DNA of 64,000 bases from Methylobacterium longum (lineage in GTDB: Bacteria > Pseudomonadota > Alphaproteobacteria > Rhizobiales > Beijerinckiaceae): contig NZ_BPQS01000003.1 in the NCBI RefSeq assembly GCF_022179385.1, positions 62,001 through 126,000 of the forward strand, given 5' to 3'. A program made the position numbers and the translations under genes. Position 1 is the stretch's first letter. Each line of letters begins with the position of its first letter. Positions 9,935-19,076 of the stretch are shown here, piece after piece. Under the pieces are notes generated by a model. That model was not told the DNA's origin, ran no database searches, and saw only the letters and a program-made list of their open reading frames with translations.

Positions 9935-10519
9935 CTAGCGATTGAGGGCCAGCGCCGCGCCCGACTTGGTCAACGCCCCGTCCAGGCCGACGCCACCTTG
10001 CCGCAGGCGAGCCGCCACCGACCCGCCCGGCTGATAGAGGTAGACCTCACCGTCGCGGAAATCCCAGGCCGAGACCCGGGCGAGATCCTTGTTGGCGCAC
10101 CCCGAGGCCGTGGCCTTGTACAGGTCGAGGGCCGGGGCGCTCGACAGCGTGACCTTGCAGTTCGCGCCCGTGGCGTCCCGCGCATCCCAGGTTCCGACCA
10201 CCGAGGCGCGTCCGCTCGCAACGACCGGCGGCGGCGGCGGCGGGGGCGCGACCGGCTCGGCTATGACGGTCGGGGTGGACGGCGAGAGTGCCGCCTGGGC
10301 TCCTGGGGGAGGCGGCGCGTCCGGGCTCGCGGCCACGCCGGGCGGCGGCGCCAGCGGTGCGGCGGTGACGGTCCCGGACGGGATCGCCGTCACCGCGTCC
10401 AAGGCGCCCTGCTGGGCCGGCGCGCGGGTGCGCGGCGCGTCCAGGCGACTCGACGCGCAGGCGCCGAGGGTGGCGCTCAGGCAGAGGACTGCGAATGTCG
10501 GCAAAGTCGGGCGCAGCAT
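9935..10519 (-). CDS. Lipoprotein with AprI/Inh-type metalloprotease inhibitor domain
   Basis: 194 residues. A lipoprotein signal ends in ATLGAC with Cys21 as lipidation site. Residues about 25-100 form a Pro/Ala-rich linker including seven consecutive prolines. The C-terminal half (VVGTWDARDATGANCKVTLSS to the end) has the AprI/Inh pattern: a GxW strand, two cysteines spaced to form a disulfide (NCKV and GCAN), and a beta-rich tail with YLYQPGG. AprI/Inh proteins inhibit serralysin-type metalloproteases in the periplasm, but in Methylobacterium relatives such domains also occur far from any protease, as here. Inhibition is therefore not assured. Confidence 0.8.
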   Translation of the reverse strand: MLRPTLPTFAVLCLSATLGACASSRLDAPRTRAPAQQGALDAVTAIPSGTVTAAPLAPPPGVAASPDAPPPPGAQAALSPSTPTVIAEPVAPPPPPPPVVASGRASVVGTWDARDATGANCKVTLSSAPALDLYKATASGCANKDLARVSAWDFRDGEVYLYQPGGSVAARLRQGGVGLDGALTKSGAALALNR

Positions 10520-10706
10520 CGGTCCACTTCGAGTCGGGCTGGGAGCAGCGCGGACGCGCTTCCCGCCTGACTCGGGTTCAAATGCGCTGACCGCAAGGCG
10601 TTCGCTCCCTCACCGCACGAAAGCGGTGCGGACGACCCGCCTTTCTTCCCCGGTGTGACCGGGAGGCCTCACCGGGCGGGGAACCAGATCGGAATCCCGG
10701 TCGGGA

Positions 10707-11531
10707 TCAGAGCGTGCGCTCGACCATCATCTTCTTGATCTCGGCGATGGCCTTCGCCGGATTCAGGTTCTTCGGGCAGGTGTTCGCGCAGTTCATGATC
10801 GTGTGGCAGCGATAGAGCCGGAAGGGATCGTGCAGCCCGTCCAGACGGTGACCGGTGTTCTCGTCGCGGGAATCGATCAGCCAGCGATAGGCCTGGAGCA
10901 GAGCGGCCGGGCCGAGGAACTTGTCGCCGTTCCACCAGTAGCTCGGGCACGAGGTGCTGCAGCAGGCGCACAGGATGCACTCGTAGAGGCCGTCGAGCCG
11001 CGAGCGGTCCTGCGGGGTCTGCCGCCACTCCTTCTCGGGGGCCGGCGTCTCGGTCTGGAGCCAGGGCTCGATGGCAGCGTGCTGCGCGTAGAAGTTCGTG
11101 AGATCCGGAACGAGGTCCTTCAGGACCGGCATGTGGGGGAGCGGGTAGATCCGGATCGCCCCGTCCTTGTCCTTGCGGGTGAGGACCGGCAGGGCGTTGT
11201 CCGGGCTCTTGCATTCGTCGATGCCCATCGTGCAGGCGAGCGCGTTCTGCCCTTCGATGTTCATCGCGCAGGAGCCGCAGATCCCCTCCCGGCAGGAGCG
11301 GCGGAAGACCAGCGTCGAATCGACCTTGTTCTTGATCCACAGCAGCGCGTCGAGGACCATGGGCCCGCAATCCTCGCGGTCGACCTGATAGGTGTCGATC
11401 CGCGGATTGGCCCCGTCGTCCGGGTTCCAGCGATAGATCTTGAAGGTCTGCAGGCTCTTGGCGCCGGCGGGCGCCGGCCAGGAGCGACCCTGCGTGATCT
11501 GAGAGTTCTTCGGAAGATTGAACTGAGCCAT
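10707..11531 (-). CDS. sdhB: Succinate dehydrogenase iron-sulfur subunit
   Basis: Electron-transfer subunit of complex II, 274 residues. N-terminal plant-type ferredoxin domain with [13 protein letters not shown] and a following Cys for [2Fe-2S]; C-terminal domain with [23 protein letters not shown] and [11 protein letters not shown] for the [4Fe-4S] and [3Fe-4S] clusters. Last gene of sdhC-D-A-B, 82 bases after sdhA. Length and motifs are complete. Confidence 0.97.
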   Translation of the reverse strand: MAQFNLPKNSQITQGRSWPAPAGAKSLQTFKIYRWNPDDGANPRIDTYQVDREDCGPMVLDALLWIKNKVDSTLVFRRSCREGICGSCAMNIEGQNALACTMGIDECKSPDNALPVLTRKDKDGAIRIYPLPHMPVLKDLVPDLTNFYAQHAAIEPWLQTETPAPEKEWRQTPQDRSRLDGLYECILCACCSTSCPSYWWNGDKFLGPAALLQAYRWLIDSRDENTGHRLDGLHDPFRLYRCHTIMNCANTCPKNLNPAKAIAEIKKMMVERTL

Positions 11532-11613
11532 GATTGTCGGCGGCTTCCGCTAGAGCAGAACAAGGCGAACGCAGGGACGTGCCCTGCGTCGCGCTCAAGA
11601 TGTGTAAGTCAGA

Positions 11614-13431
11614 TCAGTACACGCGGGCCTTAGGCTCGATGTATTGGATCTCGTTCGACATCGTATAGGTGTGCACCGGGCGATAATCGATGTTGACCTG
11701 CTGCCGTCCCTCGTCGAGCCAGGACAGGGTGTGCTTCATCCAGTCCTTGTCGTCGCGGTCGGGGAAGTCCTCGCGGGCGTGGGCACCGCGTGATTCCTTC
11801 CGGTTGGCGGCCGATTCCATCGTCACCACCGCCTGTCCGATCAGGTTGTCGAACTCCAGCGTCTCCAGGAGATCGGTGTTCCAGACCAGCGAACGGTCGG
11901 TGATCTTCACGTCGGCGGACGCGTTCCAGACCTTGTGGATCAGGCCCTTGCCCTCCTCCAGGACCTCGCCGGTGCGGAACACGGCGCAGTTGTTCTGCAT
12001 CGTCTTCTGCATCTCGGCGCGGAGCTCCGCAGTCGGGGTGGAGCCGTTGGCGTAGCGGAAGCGGTCGAGGCGCTCGAGGGCCTTGTCGGTGGCGCCCTTG
12101 GGCAGTTCCATGGCCCGGCCGTTCGGCTCGACGATCTCGGCGCAGCGCTTGCCGGCGGCGCGACCGAACACGACGAGGTCGATCAGCGAGTTCGAGCCGA
12201 GGCGGTTGGCGCCGTGGACGGAGACGCAGGCCGCCTCGCCGATGGCCATCAGGCCCGGAACGACCGTGTCGGGGTTGCCGTCCCGCAGGGTCAGCACCTC
12301 GCCGTGGTAGTTCGTGGGGATGCCGCCCATGTTGTAGTGCACGGTCGGGATGACCGGGATCGGCTCCTTGGTCACGTCGACGCCCGCGAAGATCTTGGCG
12401 CTCTCCGAGATGCCGGGCAGGCGCTCGTGCAGGATCTTCGGATCCAAGTGGTCGAGGTGCAGGTAGATGTGGTCCTTGTCCTTGCCGACGCCGCGGCCGT
12501 CGCGGATCTCCATGGTCATGGAGCGCGAGACCACGTCGCGCGAGGCGAGATCCTTCGCCGACGGGGCGTAGCGCTCCATGAAGCGCTCGCCCTCCGAGTT
12601 CGTCAGGTAGCCGCCCTCGCCGCGAGACCCCTCCGTGATCAGGCAGCCGGCTCCGTAGATCCCGGTCGGATGGAACTGCACGAACTCCATGTCCTGCAGC
12701 GGCAGGCCGGCGCGCAGAACCATGGCGTTGCCGTCGCCCGTGCAGGTATGGGCGGACGTCGCCGAGAAGTAGGCGCGGCCGTAGCCGCCGGTCGCCAGGA
12801 TGGTCATCTGGGCGCGGAAGCGGTGGATCTCGCCCGTGGCCTGGTCGAGGGCGATGACCCCGCGGCAGCGGCCCTCCTCGTCCATGATCAGGTCGAGGGC
12901 GAAGTACTCGATGAAGAAGTCGGTCTGGTTCTTCACCGCCTGCCCATAGAGGGTGTGCAGCATGGCGTGGCCGGTGCGGTCGGCCGCCGCGCAGGTCCGC
13001 TGCGCGGTGCCCTTGCCGTAATCGGTGGTCATGCCGCCGAACGGGCGCTGGTAGATCTTGCCCTCCTCCGTGCGGGAGAACGGCACGCCCCAGTGCTCCA
13101 GCTCGTAGACGGCCGCGGGCGCGTTCCGGACGAGGTACTCGATGGCGTCCTGATCGCCGAGCCAGTCCGACCCCTTCACGGTGTCGTACATGTGCCAGCG
13201 CCAGTCGTCCGGGCCCATGTTGCCGAGCGAGGCCGAGATGCCGCCCTGTGCGGCGACGGTGTGCGAGCGGGTCGGGAACACCTTGGTGATGCAGGCGGTG
13301 CGCAGCCCCGCTTCCGAGCAGCCCACCGTGGCGCGCAGGCCCGCGCCGCCCGCGCCGACGATCACCACGTCGAAGGCGTGATCGTGGATCGTGTAGGCAG
13401 GCCCGCTGCCGTTTGTGCCGTTGACGGCCAT
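11614..13431 (-). CDS. sdhA: Succinate dehydrogenase flavoprotein subunit
   Basis: 605-residue FAD subunit oxidising succinate to fumarate. N-terminal dinucleotide fold [15 protein letters not shown], the covalent-flavin histidine in [11 protein letters not shown], the active-site segment [24 protein letters not shown] and the capping-domain and C-terminal Arg/His motifs are present. ATG start with GGAG 6 bases upstream. A 31-base gap follows sdhD; same operon. Confidence 0.98.
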   Translation of the reverse strand: MAVNGTNGSGPAYTIHDHAFDVVIVGAGGAGLRATVGCSEAGLRTACITKVFPTRSHTVAAQGGISASLGNMGPDDWRWHMYDTVKGSDWLGDQDAIEYLVRNAPAAVYELEHWGVPFSRTEEGKIYQRPFGGMTTDYGKGTAQRTCAAADRTGHAMLHTLYGQAVKNQTDFFIEYFALDLIMDEEGRCRGVIALDQATGEIHRFRAQMTILATGGYGRAYFSATSAHTCTGDGNAMVLRAGLPLQDMEFVQFHPTGIYGAGCLITEGSRGEGGYLTNSEGERFMERYAPSAKDLASRDVVSRSMTMEIRDGRGVGKDKDHIYLHLDHLDPKILHERLPGISESAKIFAGVDVTKEPIPVIPTVHYNMGGIPTNYHGEVLTLRDGNPDTVVPGLMAIGEAACVSVHGANRLGSNSLIDLVVFGRAAGKRCAEIVEPNGRAMELPKGATDKALERLDRFRYANGSTPTAELRAEMQKTMQNNCAVFRTGEVLEEGKGLIHKVWNASADVKITDRSLVWNTDLLETLEFDNLIGQAVVTMESAANRKESRGAHAREDFPDRDDKDWMKHTLSWLDEGRQQVNIDYRPVHTYTMSNEIQYIEPKARVY

Positions 13432-13462
13432 GGTCGGCTCCTCGAAATTGGTGATGGCGGGT

Positions 13463-13882
13463 TCAGGCCGGCTGTCCGAAGCCGATGCGCAGGACCGCGT
13501 AGACGCACGCCACGGCCACCAGGACCGCGTAGACGTTGTTGGCGAACACGGCGACGATTTTGGTCGCCTGCGCGTGGACGTAATCCTCGATGACCACTTG
13601 CATGCCGATCCGCATGTGGAGCGTGACCGAGAAGAATGCCAGAATGAGAATGATGGAAACGAAAGGGTTCGCGACCACGTGGACTGCGTCCGCGTATCCC
13701 TTGCCAGCCATCCTCGCGATGATGACCACGAAGGACAGCATCAGCACAGTATTGGTCACTGCGGTAATTCGTTGCAGCCACCAGTGGCCGACGCCGTGAT
13801 GGGCGACGCCGAGACCGGCGACGCGGGCGCGGGGCGTGCGGATCGAGACGCTCGTGTCCTGGCGGACCTGTTCCTTGGCCAT
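13463..13882 (-). CDS. sdhD: Succinate dehydrogenase membrane anchor subunit SdhD
   Basis: 139 residues, three hydrophobic helices (about 44-62, 72-92, 108-130). The [14 protein letters not shown] segment and [16 protein letters not shown], with conserved His/Arg/Asp residues near the heme b and quinone sites, match alphaproteobacterial SdhD. Strong ribosome site (GAGGAGG) before the ATG. Ten bases after sdhC. Confidence 0.94.
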   Translation of the reverse strand: MAKEQVRQDTSVSIRTPRARVAGLGVAHHGVGHWWLQRITAVTNTVLMLSFVVIIARMAGKGYADAVHVVANPFVSIILILAFFSVTLHMRIGMQVVIEDYVHAQATKIVAVFANNVYAVLVAVACVYAVLRIGFGQPA

Positions 13883-13892
13883 GCCGACCTCC

Positions 13893-14294
13893 TCAGCGGA
13901 CCAGAAGGGCGACCGCCCAGATGACGATCGTGAGCGCGGTCGATCCGATCAGCGTCAGGCGGGACATGGCGAGGCGCTTTTCGCGATCGAACCCGATCCC
14001 GAAATCCCACGCCAGATGGCGCAGGCCACCGAGCATGTGGTGCATGAGGATCCACGTGTAGACGAACAGGATGAGCCGGCCGATCAGCGAACCGAAGAAC
14101 CCGGCCACGTAAGAGTAGGCCACGGGGCCCGAAGCCAAGGCGACCAGCCAGATCGCCACGAGGGCAGTTCCGCCGTAGAGCGCCGTGCCGGTGACGCGGT
14201 GGAACACCGACATCGCCATGGTCCAGGTCCAGCGATAGATCTGGAGATGCGGCGACATGGGCTGTGCCACTGTCGGGCGTGCGGTGGGTGCCAT
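13893..14294 (-). CDS. sdhC: Succinate dehydrogenase cytochrome b556 subunit SdhC
   Basis: 133 residues, three membrane helices. Family marks are RPxSPHLQIYRW-like (QPMSPHLQIYRW), SVFHRVTGTAL with quinone-site residues, and HHMLGGLRHLAWD with the heme-ligand histidine. First gene of the sdh operon; the 129-base gap to the upstream permease should hold the promoter, though no clear consensus boxes are seen. Confidence 0.95.
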   Translation of the reverse strand: MAPTARPTVAQPMSPHLQIYRWTWTMAMSVFHRVTGTALYGGTALVAIWLVALASGPVAYSYVAGFFGSLIGRLILFVYTWILMHHMLGGLRHLAWDFGIGFDREKRLAMSRLTLIGSTALTIVIWAVALLVR

Positions 14295-14423
14295 CGTTTT
14301 GAAGCCTCGCAGCGGCGAACTGGACCGTCTCTAATCTGGTAGCGCTAGTGCCTGCCGGGGCAAGCCGCAATGCGTCATGCTGCAACGCAATGTGGGACCG
14401 GGCGCGACACTATTGGGAATCTG

Positions 14424-15725
14424 TCACTTCAGTTGCCCCAGGATGCGCCACCAGACGTAATCCAGCGGCACCGCCACCAGCAGCGAGACCACGCCGAAGC
14501 TCAAGGTGAGCCGCGTCGCATCCCGGAGGCGGATGCCGCCGAGTTCGCTGGCGAACACGATCGGGGGCGCCTGGTAGGGGAAGAATAGGGTCGAGTAGCC
14601 GATCACCTGTATCGAGACGACCGCCAACGGTGACAGGCCACTGGCCTCCGTCATCTCGCCGGTGAGGCCGGTGTAGAGCGCCGGAGCGCCGTTGGCCGTC
14701 ACCATCAGGGTCAGAACCGTGCCGAGGCCGGTCAGGATCGCAAAGTTCTTCGCGTCCGCACCGGGCTCCAGGGGCGCGACCGCCAGCATCAGGTGCCCGA
14801 GCCGCTCGCCGAGTCCGGTCTCGTTGACCAGGGCCACGAGACCGAGCAGCGCCGCGATGTAGAAGCATGTCCGCAAATTGACCTGCTGGAACGCCTCAGC
14901 GGGAAGCACGCCAATCCGTGGCATCAGGCAGATCACCGCGGCCGCGAGCCCGACCCAGGCGGGGGCGAGGCCGTGCAGGCTGTCGGTCATCCAGAGGGCG
15001 AGCGTACAGGCCAGGATGATCGCGAGGCGCCGCTCGGCACCCGAGATCGGCGGCAGGGTCGGCAGACCCCGCGCGGTTTCCGCGAGCCGGTCCGGGAACA
15101 ACCGCACGATCAGGGCCACCAGCATGGCGCCCTTCGCCAGCGCCAGGACCGGCGCATGGAGCACGAAGTAGGACAGGTAAGACAGGTGCAGGCCGAGAAG
15201 GCGCTCCGCCGAGCCGGCCATGACCAGGTTCGGCACGTTGGCCGGCAGGATCGCCGCGGACAGGATCGGCGTCGCCACGCCCACCGCCAGAACGGCGCCG
15301 GTCCGCCCCGGCCGGCCGGCTTTCAGCCCGTACGCATCGCACAGCGCCAGCGTGATCGGGATCATCAGCGCGATGCGGCCGAGGTTCGACGGCATGACGA
15401 AGGCGATGAGGAAGCTCAACATCACCAGCCCGGCGATGAACCGACCGTAGGAGCCCGACAGGCGCGCGGCGAGCGACCGTGCCATGCGGGCGCCCAGTCC
15501 CGTGCGGGTCATGCCCTGACCCACGATCATCCCGGAGAGGACCAGCCAGAACGCGGAGGCCGAGAAGCCGGAGAAGATCGTCCCGGCGCCGCCGAGACGC
15601 AGCAGCATCGCCAGGCCGAAGAACGCGAGGGCGGTGACGACTTCGGGCAGCAGGGCGGTCGCCCACAGCCCCATGCACAGCACGAGGAGAACCGCCGTCA
15701 CCGGAATAACCGCTCCCCCGCTCAT
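14424..15725 (-). CDS. SLC13/DASS-type anion:sodium symporter or related permease
   Basis: 433 residues with about 11-12 hydrophobic segments. The layout, with SGMIVGQGMTRTGLGARMA, VMPSNLGRIALMIP in the first half and LMVTANGAPALYTGLTG plus YSTLFFPYQAPPIVFA in the second, matches the divalent anion/Na+ symporter (SLC13, ArsB/NhaD superfamily) inverted-repeat fold with two hairpin-loop sites. Substrate may be dicarboxylate, sulfate or another anion. The ATG overlaps the stop of an upstream small gene (ATGA), so it is probably translationally coupled; GAGGGG is 4-9 bases upstream. It lies upstream of the sdh operon, which would fit C4-dicarboxylate uptake but does not prove it. Confidence 0.85.
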   Translation of the reverse strand: MSGGAVIPVTAVLLVLCMGLWATALLPEVVTALAFFGLAMLLRLGGAGTIFSGFSASAFWLVLSGMIVGQGMTRTGLGARMARSLAARLSGSYGRFIAGLVMLSFLIAFVMPSNLGRIALMIPITLALCDAYGLKAGRPGRTGAVLAVGVATPILSAAILPANVPNLVMAGSAERLLGLHLSYLSYFVLHAPVLALAKGAMLVALIVRLFPDRLAETARGLPTLPPISGAERRLAIILACTLALWMTDSLHGLAPAWVGLAAAVICLMPRIGVLPAEAFQQVNLRTCFYIAALLGLVALVNETGLGERLGHLMLAVAPLEPGADAKNFAILTGLGTVLTLMVTANGAPALYTGLTGEMTEASGLSPLAVVSIQVIGYSTLFFPYQAPPIVFASELGGIRLRDATRLTLSFGVVSLLVAVPLDYVWWRILGQLK

Positions 15726-15868
15726 GCGCCCCTCGCGACCGACCCTGGAACGTGGGCCTCCGGCATCGTGGCCCCTCTGGAATCGTTCGCAATTCGGATG
15801 TTCTTGATGGTGCCTTCGTCAACGACGAAGGCAGGCCGCGGCTTTGCCTGCGGCTCGAAGTCATTCAT
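15722..15868 (-). CDS. Small hypothetical protein coupled to the downstream permease
   Basis: 48 codons, beginning MNDFEPQAKPRPAF and ending in HVPGSVARGA. A purine-rich GGAAAGG lies 6 bases before this ATG; another in-frame ATG two codons earlier is too close to it. The TGA stop overlaps the permease ATG by 4 bases. No hydrophobic segment and no family recognised. The ribosome site plus the ATGA overlap argue that it is translated, possibly as a leader ORF that controls permease translation. Confidence 0.5.
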   Translation of the reverse strand: MNDFEPQAKPRPAFVVDEGTIKNIRIANDSRGATMPEAHVPGSVARGA

Positions 15869-16208
15869 CGTCATCCTTTCCGCCCCGTGACGAAGGCCTG
15901 GCCACCACGCCGGCGCGTCGGCGTTCTCGAAAAAGCGGCGCTCAAGCTTCGTGTCCGGTTTTGCAGGCGTCCGCGCCGCCCCGATTCTCGCCACCGCAAC
16001 ATCGTTCGCGCGATCCGGCGGGCGGGCCACGGCCGCCGCCGGCACCATCGATCCAGCGGCAAGATTCCTCCCGGGACAGCTCGAAGCTCGGAGCGCTGCT
16101 CGCGGTATCGGCCCGCATGAGCACAAGAGTCTCGACCTCGGCCAGGGCGCGGCCAAGGTCCAGCCGGTCGCCGGGACGATTGTCCCGTGATGGCTGGGCC
16201 GATCCCGG
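15869..16208. other. Intergenic region upstream of the small ORF/permease
   Basis: About 340 bases between the AMP nucleosidase stop and the small ORF. Open frames on both strands are composed of Arg/Ala/Ser/Pro-rich sequence without a ribosome site or a family pattern. It should contain the promoter of the permease pair; no clear motif or terminator hairpin is seen. Confidence 0.5.
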
Positions 16209-17702
16209 CTATCGGAACGGCGGCTCGTCGAAGCTCCGCAGCTTCCGCGAGTGCAGCCCCTGCCGATCGGCGCGAAGCGAGTCCAGCGCCGCGAGCCCGA
16301 CCCGCAAATGCTCCGAGACCGCCCGGTCGTAGAAGGCGTTGGCGGCGCCGGGCAGCTTGATCTCGCCGTGGAGCGGCTTGTCGGAGACGCAGAGCAGCGC
16401 CCCGTAAGGGACCCGCAGGCGGAAGCCCTGCGCCGCCACGGTGCCGCTCTCCATGTCGACCGCAACGGCGCGGGACTGGTTGATCCGCCGACGCTCCTGG
16501 CTGAAGCGCAACTCCCAATTGCGATCGTCGTAGGTCACCACCGTGCCGGTGCGCAGCCGCCGCTTGAGGGCGTCGGCCTGCTCTCCAGTGACGAGGGCGG
16601 CGGCATTCTGCAGCGCGACCTGGACCTCCGCGAGGGCCGGCACCGGTACGTCCGGCGGCACCAACTCGTCGAGGATGCGGTCGCGGCGGAGATAGGCGTG
16701 CGCCAGGACGTAGTCGCCGATGGTTTGGGATTGCCGCAGGCCGCCGCAATGCCCGACCATCAGCCAGCAATCGGGGCGCAGAACCGCGAGGTGATCGGTG
16801 ATGGTCTTCGCGTTCGAGGGACCGACGCCGATGTTGACCAGGGTCGTGCCCTGATGGGTTCCGTCCGTACCCCGGGCGACGAGGTGATAGGCCGGCATCT
16901 GATGGCGGTGCCAGGGTGAGGCCGCGATCACCGCCGCCGGATCGGCGCTCGCCGCTTCGGCCCGGCTGACCGAGACCCCGCCCGGCAGGACCAGCCGCTC
17001 GAAGCCTTCCTCACCGGAGGCGAGCCGCTCAAGGCCGTGGCGGACGAACTGGTCCACGTAGCGATGATAGTTGGTCAGCAGGATCCAGGGCTGAACGTCG
17101 CGCCAGTCGCAACCCGTGTAGTGGACCAGTCGCCGGAGCGAGTAGTCGACCCGCACGGCGTCGAACAGCGCGAGGGGCAGCGGCTCGCCCGCCGGCTGGT
17201 CGAAGGTGCCGTCGGCGATCTCGTCCCCGACGAGCGACAGGAGCGGCACCGGAAAATAAGTGGCGAGATCGGCGCCGTCGACCGCCCGGCCGCGGGCGTC
17301 GAGGCCGGTTTCCAGAACGTAGGGATAGGGGATCTCCTGCGCGCTGAGGCCGACCTCCAGGCTGATCCCGTAATCGGCGATGAGCGGCCCCAGCTGGCGG
17401 GAAAGATAGTCCCGAAAGAAAGCCGGATGGGTCACCGTCGTGGCGTAGGTGCCAGCGGCCTGAAGCTTGGCGGTGGCCCGCCGGACCCGCGGCAGCGGCC
17501 CTTCGGGGCGGTAGCTGATGCGCAGCTCGGGATAGCGGAACGCCAAGCGCTCGGTGGCGTCGGGGGGCGGGCCGCCGGCGAGGTAGCGCTCCAGGGCGCG
17601 CCGCAGGGCACCGGCCGCGTCGTCGTAGAGTTCCACCAAGCGGTCGATGGCGGTCTTGGCATCCGCCACCGCCTGCATCGGCCGCAATTCCCGCTCGATC
17701 AT
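16209..17702 (-). CDS. amn: AMP nucleosidase
   Basis: 497 residues, close to the E. coli enzyme in length. It hydrolyses AMP to adenine and ribose-5-phosphate, balancing adenylate pools. The N-terminal domain (about 1-180) is the AMP-nucleosidase-specific region; the C-terminal part is a nucleoside phosphorylase-like fold with TTLVNIGVGPSNAKT (phosphate site), VGHCGGLR, and VAVDMESGTVAAQGFRL including the ribose-contacting Met-Glu. Divergent from trmO across a 112-base shared promoter region. Confidence 0.95.
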   Translation of the reverse strand: MIERELRPMQAVADAKTAIDRLVELYDDAAGALRRALERYLAGGPPPDATERLAFRYPELRISYRPEGPLPRVRRATAKLQAAGTYATTVTHPAFFRDYLSRQLGPLIADYGISLEVGLSAQEIPYPYVLETGLDARGRAVDGADLATYFPVPLLSLVGDEIADGTFDQPAGEPLPLALFDAVRVDYSLRRLVHYTGCDWRDVQPWILLTNYHRYVDQFVRHGLERLASGEEGFERLVLPGGVSVSRAEAASADPAAVIAASPWHRHQMPAYHLVARGTDGTHQGTTLVNIGVGPSNAKTITDHLAVLRPDCWLMVGHCGGLRQSQTIGDYVLAHAYLRRDRILDELVPPDVPVPALAEVQVALQNAAALVTGEQADALKRRLRTGTVVTYDDRNWELRFSQERRRINQSRAVAVDMESGTVAAQGFRLRVPYGALLCVSDKPLHGEIKLPGAANAFYDRAVSEHLRVGLAALDSLRADRQGLHSRKLRSFDEPPFR

Positions 17703-17814
17703 GGCACCTCCGATCCTGGTCCGGCTCTACACCGACGCCCGCGGCGGGGCGAGATGCGGGCTTGCCGGCCTCGGGCGCTTGGCCGACAAGCCGGCCGGAG
17801 CACAGCGAGGACGC

Positions 17815-18312
17815 ATGAGCGCGGACGAGTTCGGGATCCGTCCCGGTGAGGAGATGGCGACCCTGCCGCCGACCTTCGACGCCGGCCTCCACTTCATCGG
17901 GCGCCTGCGCACGCCCTGGCAATCCCGCTCTGCATGTCCGAAGAACGGGTTGCAAACCGACGCGCTCTGCACCGTCGAGGTCGATCCGACCTTCGCGCCC
18001 GGCCTGCGCAATGTCACGGGCTGCACGCACCTGATCCTGCTCTACTGGATGGACCGGGCGACCCGCGGCCTCGTGGTGCAGCAGCCGCGCCACGCCGATG
18101 GGCCACGCGGCACCTTCTCGCTGCGTTCGCCCGCGCGGCCGAACCCGATCGCCCTGTCGGTGGTGGAGTTGATCGGCCGGGAGTCGAATAGCCTGCGGGT
18201 GCGCGGCCTCGACTGCCTCGACGGCACGCCGCTCCTCGACATCAAGCCCTACTACGCGTCGACGGACGCGCGGCCCGACGCGCTCGTCGATCGCGCCGGG
18301 GCGGTTTCGTGA
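17815..18312 (+). CDS. trmO: tRNA (N6-threonylcarbamoyladenosine(37)-N6)-methyltransferase TrmO
   Basis: 165-residue TsaA/TrmO (VirR/YaeB) family protein that methylates t6A37 in certain tRNAs using SAM. The beta-barrel signature is clear: IGRLRTPW near the N-terminus, HLILLYWMD, and RGTFSLRSPARPNPIALSVV, the family hallmark. ATG start with GAGG 4 bases upstream (GCGAGGACGC). It lacks the C-terminal extension seen in E. coli TrmO, as many alphaproteobacterial forms do. It shares a GTGA overlap with the downstream gene. Confidence 0.93.
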   Translation: MSADEFGIRPGEEMATLPPTFDAGLHFIGRLRTPWQSRSACPKNGLQTDALCTVEVDPTFAPGLRNVTGCTHLILLYWMDRATRGLVVQQPRHADGPRGTFSLRSPARPNPIALSVVELIGRESNSLRVRGLDCLDGTPLLDIKPYYASTDARPDALVDRAGAVS

Positions 18313-19001
18313 AACGTGTCGCCGTGCTCATCCTGGCTGGCGTGGTGCTGCTCGCCCTCGGCGGCGTCGCCGGATGGCGCCTGCACCGGCCCGGGACCGA
18401 CGCGCGGGCCTACGCGGAGATGCGCCTCATCGCCGTCCAGGTCAGCCTCGACGAGGCGCCGCCCGACTACGTGTTCTGGGCCGGCGACTCGCAGGTGGAG
18501 CTGCAGCCCGGCAGCCAGCGGCCCTGCGGGCTGGATTTTCTCAGCGGCGGCGTCAGCGGCGCCACGGCCGCCAGCTACAGCGACTATCTCGGGCGCCTCA
18601 CCTTCAAGGTCCATCCCCGGATCGCGGCGCTGACGATCGGCACCAACGATATCCTGGTCAAGAACAATCCCCAATTGCACAAGCCGACCGAGCAGTTCGA
18701 GGCCGCAACCGAGGCGATCGTCAAGCGGCTCCAGAGCCTGAGCGCACGGGTGGTCGTGACCGCCCTCCCCCCGGTCGGACGGGAGATCGGCACGCTCGTG
18801 GATGCGGGCGCGGTGCCGGATTATTCACGGCGGCTGGAGAAGCTCTGCGGACGGCTGGGCTGCACCTTCGCGGATCCGTTCGCGGATCTGCGCGATGGCG
18901 ACACGGGCTACGCCAAGCCGGGCGCGCTCCGCGACGGGCTGCACCTCGCGGCGTTCCGGCCGGCTTTGAAGGCCCTCGAGCCGGCGTTGTGCGGGCGCTG
19001 A
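18309..19001 (+). CDS. SGNH/GDSL-family hydrolase, membrane-anchored or secreted
   Basis: 230 residues. N-terminal hydrophobic segment (VAVLILAGVVLLALGGVAGW) as signal or anchor. SGNH blocks are all visible: FWAGDSQVE (block I, nucleophile Ser), SGGVSGATA with the Gly, TIGTNDI (block III Asn), and DGLHL with the C-terminal Asp/His pair. The substrate is unknown; esterase or acyl transferase activity in the periplasm is likely. GTG start overlapping the trmO stop by 4 bases, so expression is coupled to trmO though no functional link is evident. Confidence 0.87.
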   Translation: MKRVAVLILAGVVLLALGGVAGWRLHRPGTDARAYAEMRLIAVQVSLDEAPPDYVFWAGDSQVELQPGSQRPCGLDFLSGGVSGATAASYSDYLGRLTFKVHPRIAALTIGTNDILVKNNPQLHKPTEQFEAATEAIVKRLQSLSARVVVTALPPVGREIGTLVDAGAVPDYSRRLEKLCGRLGCTFADPFADLRDGDTGYAKPGALRDGLHLAAFRPALKALEPALCGR

Positions 19002-19076
19002 GGTTCCGGACGGGCCTCGCCCCGGATCGCGCCCCGCCGTCACGGCTCCGATCGCCAGGGCTTCAATCCGGGCCGC

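Noticed and set aside
10611..10663. Two small hairpins (CACCGC/GCGGTG and CCCGGT/ACCGGG) downstream of sdhB
   Set aside because: Short stems with no T-run on the minus strand; not convincing as terminators.
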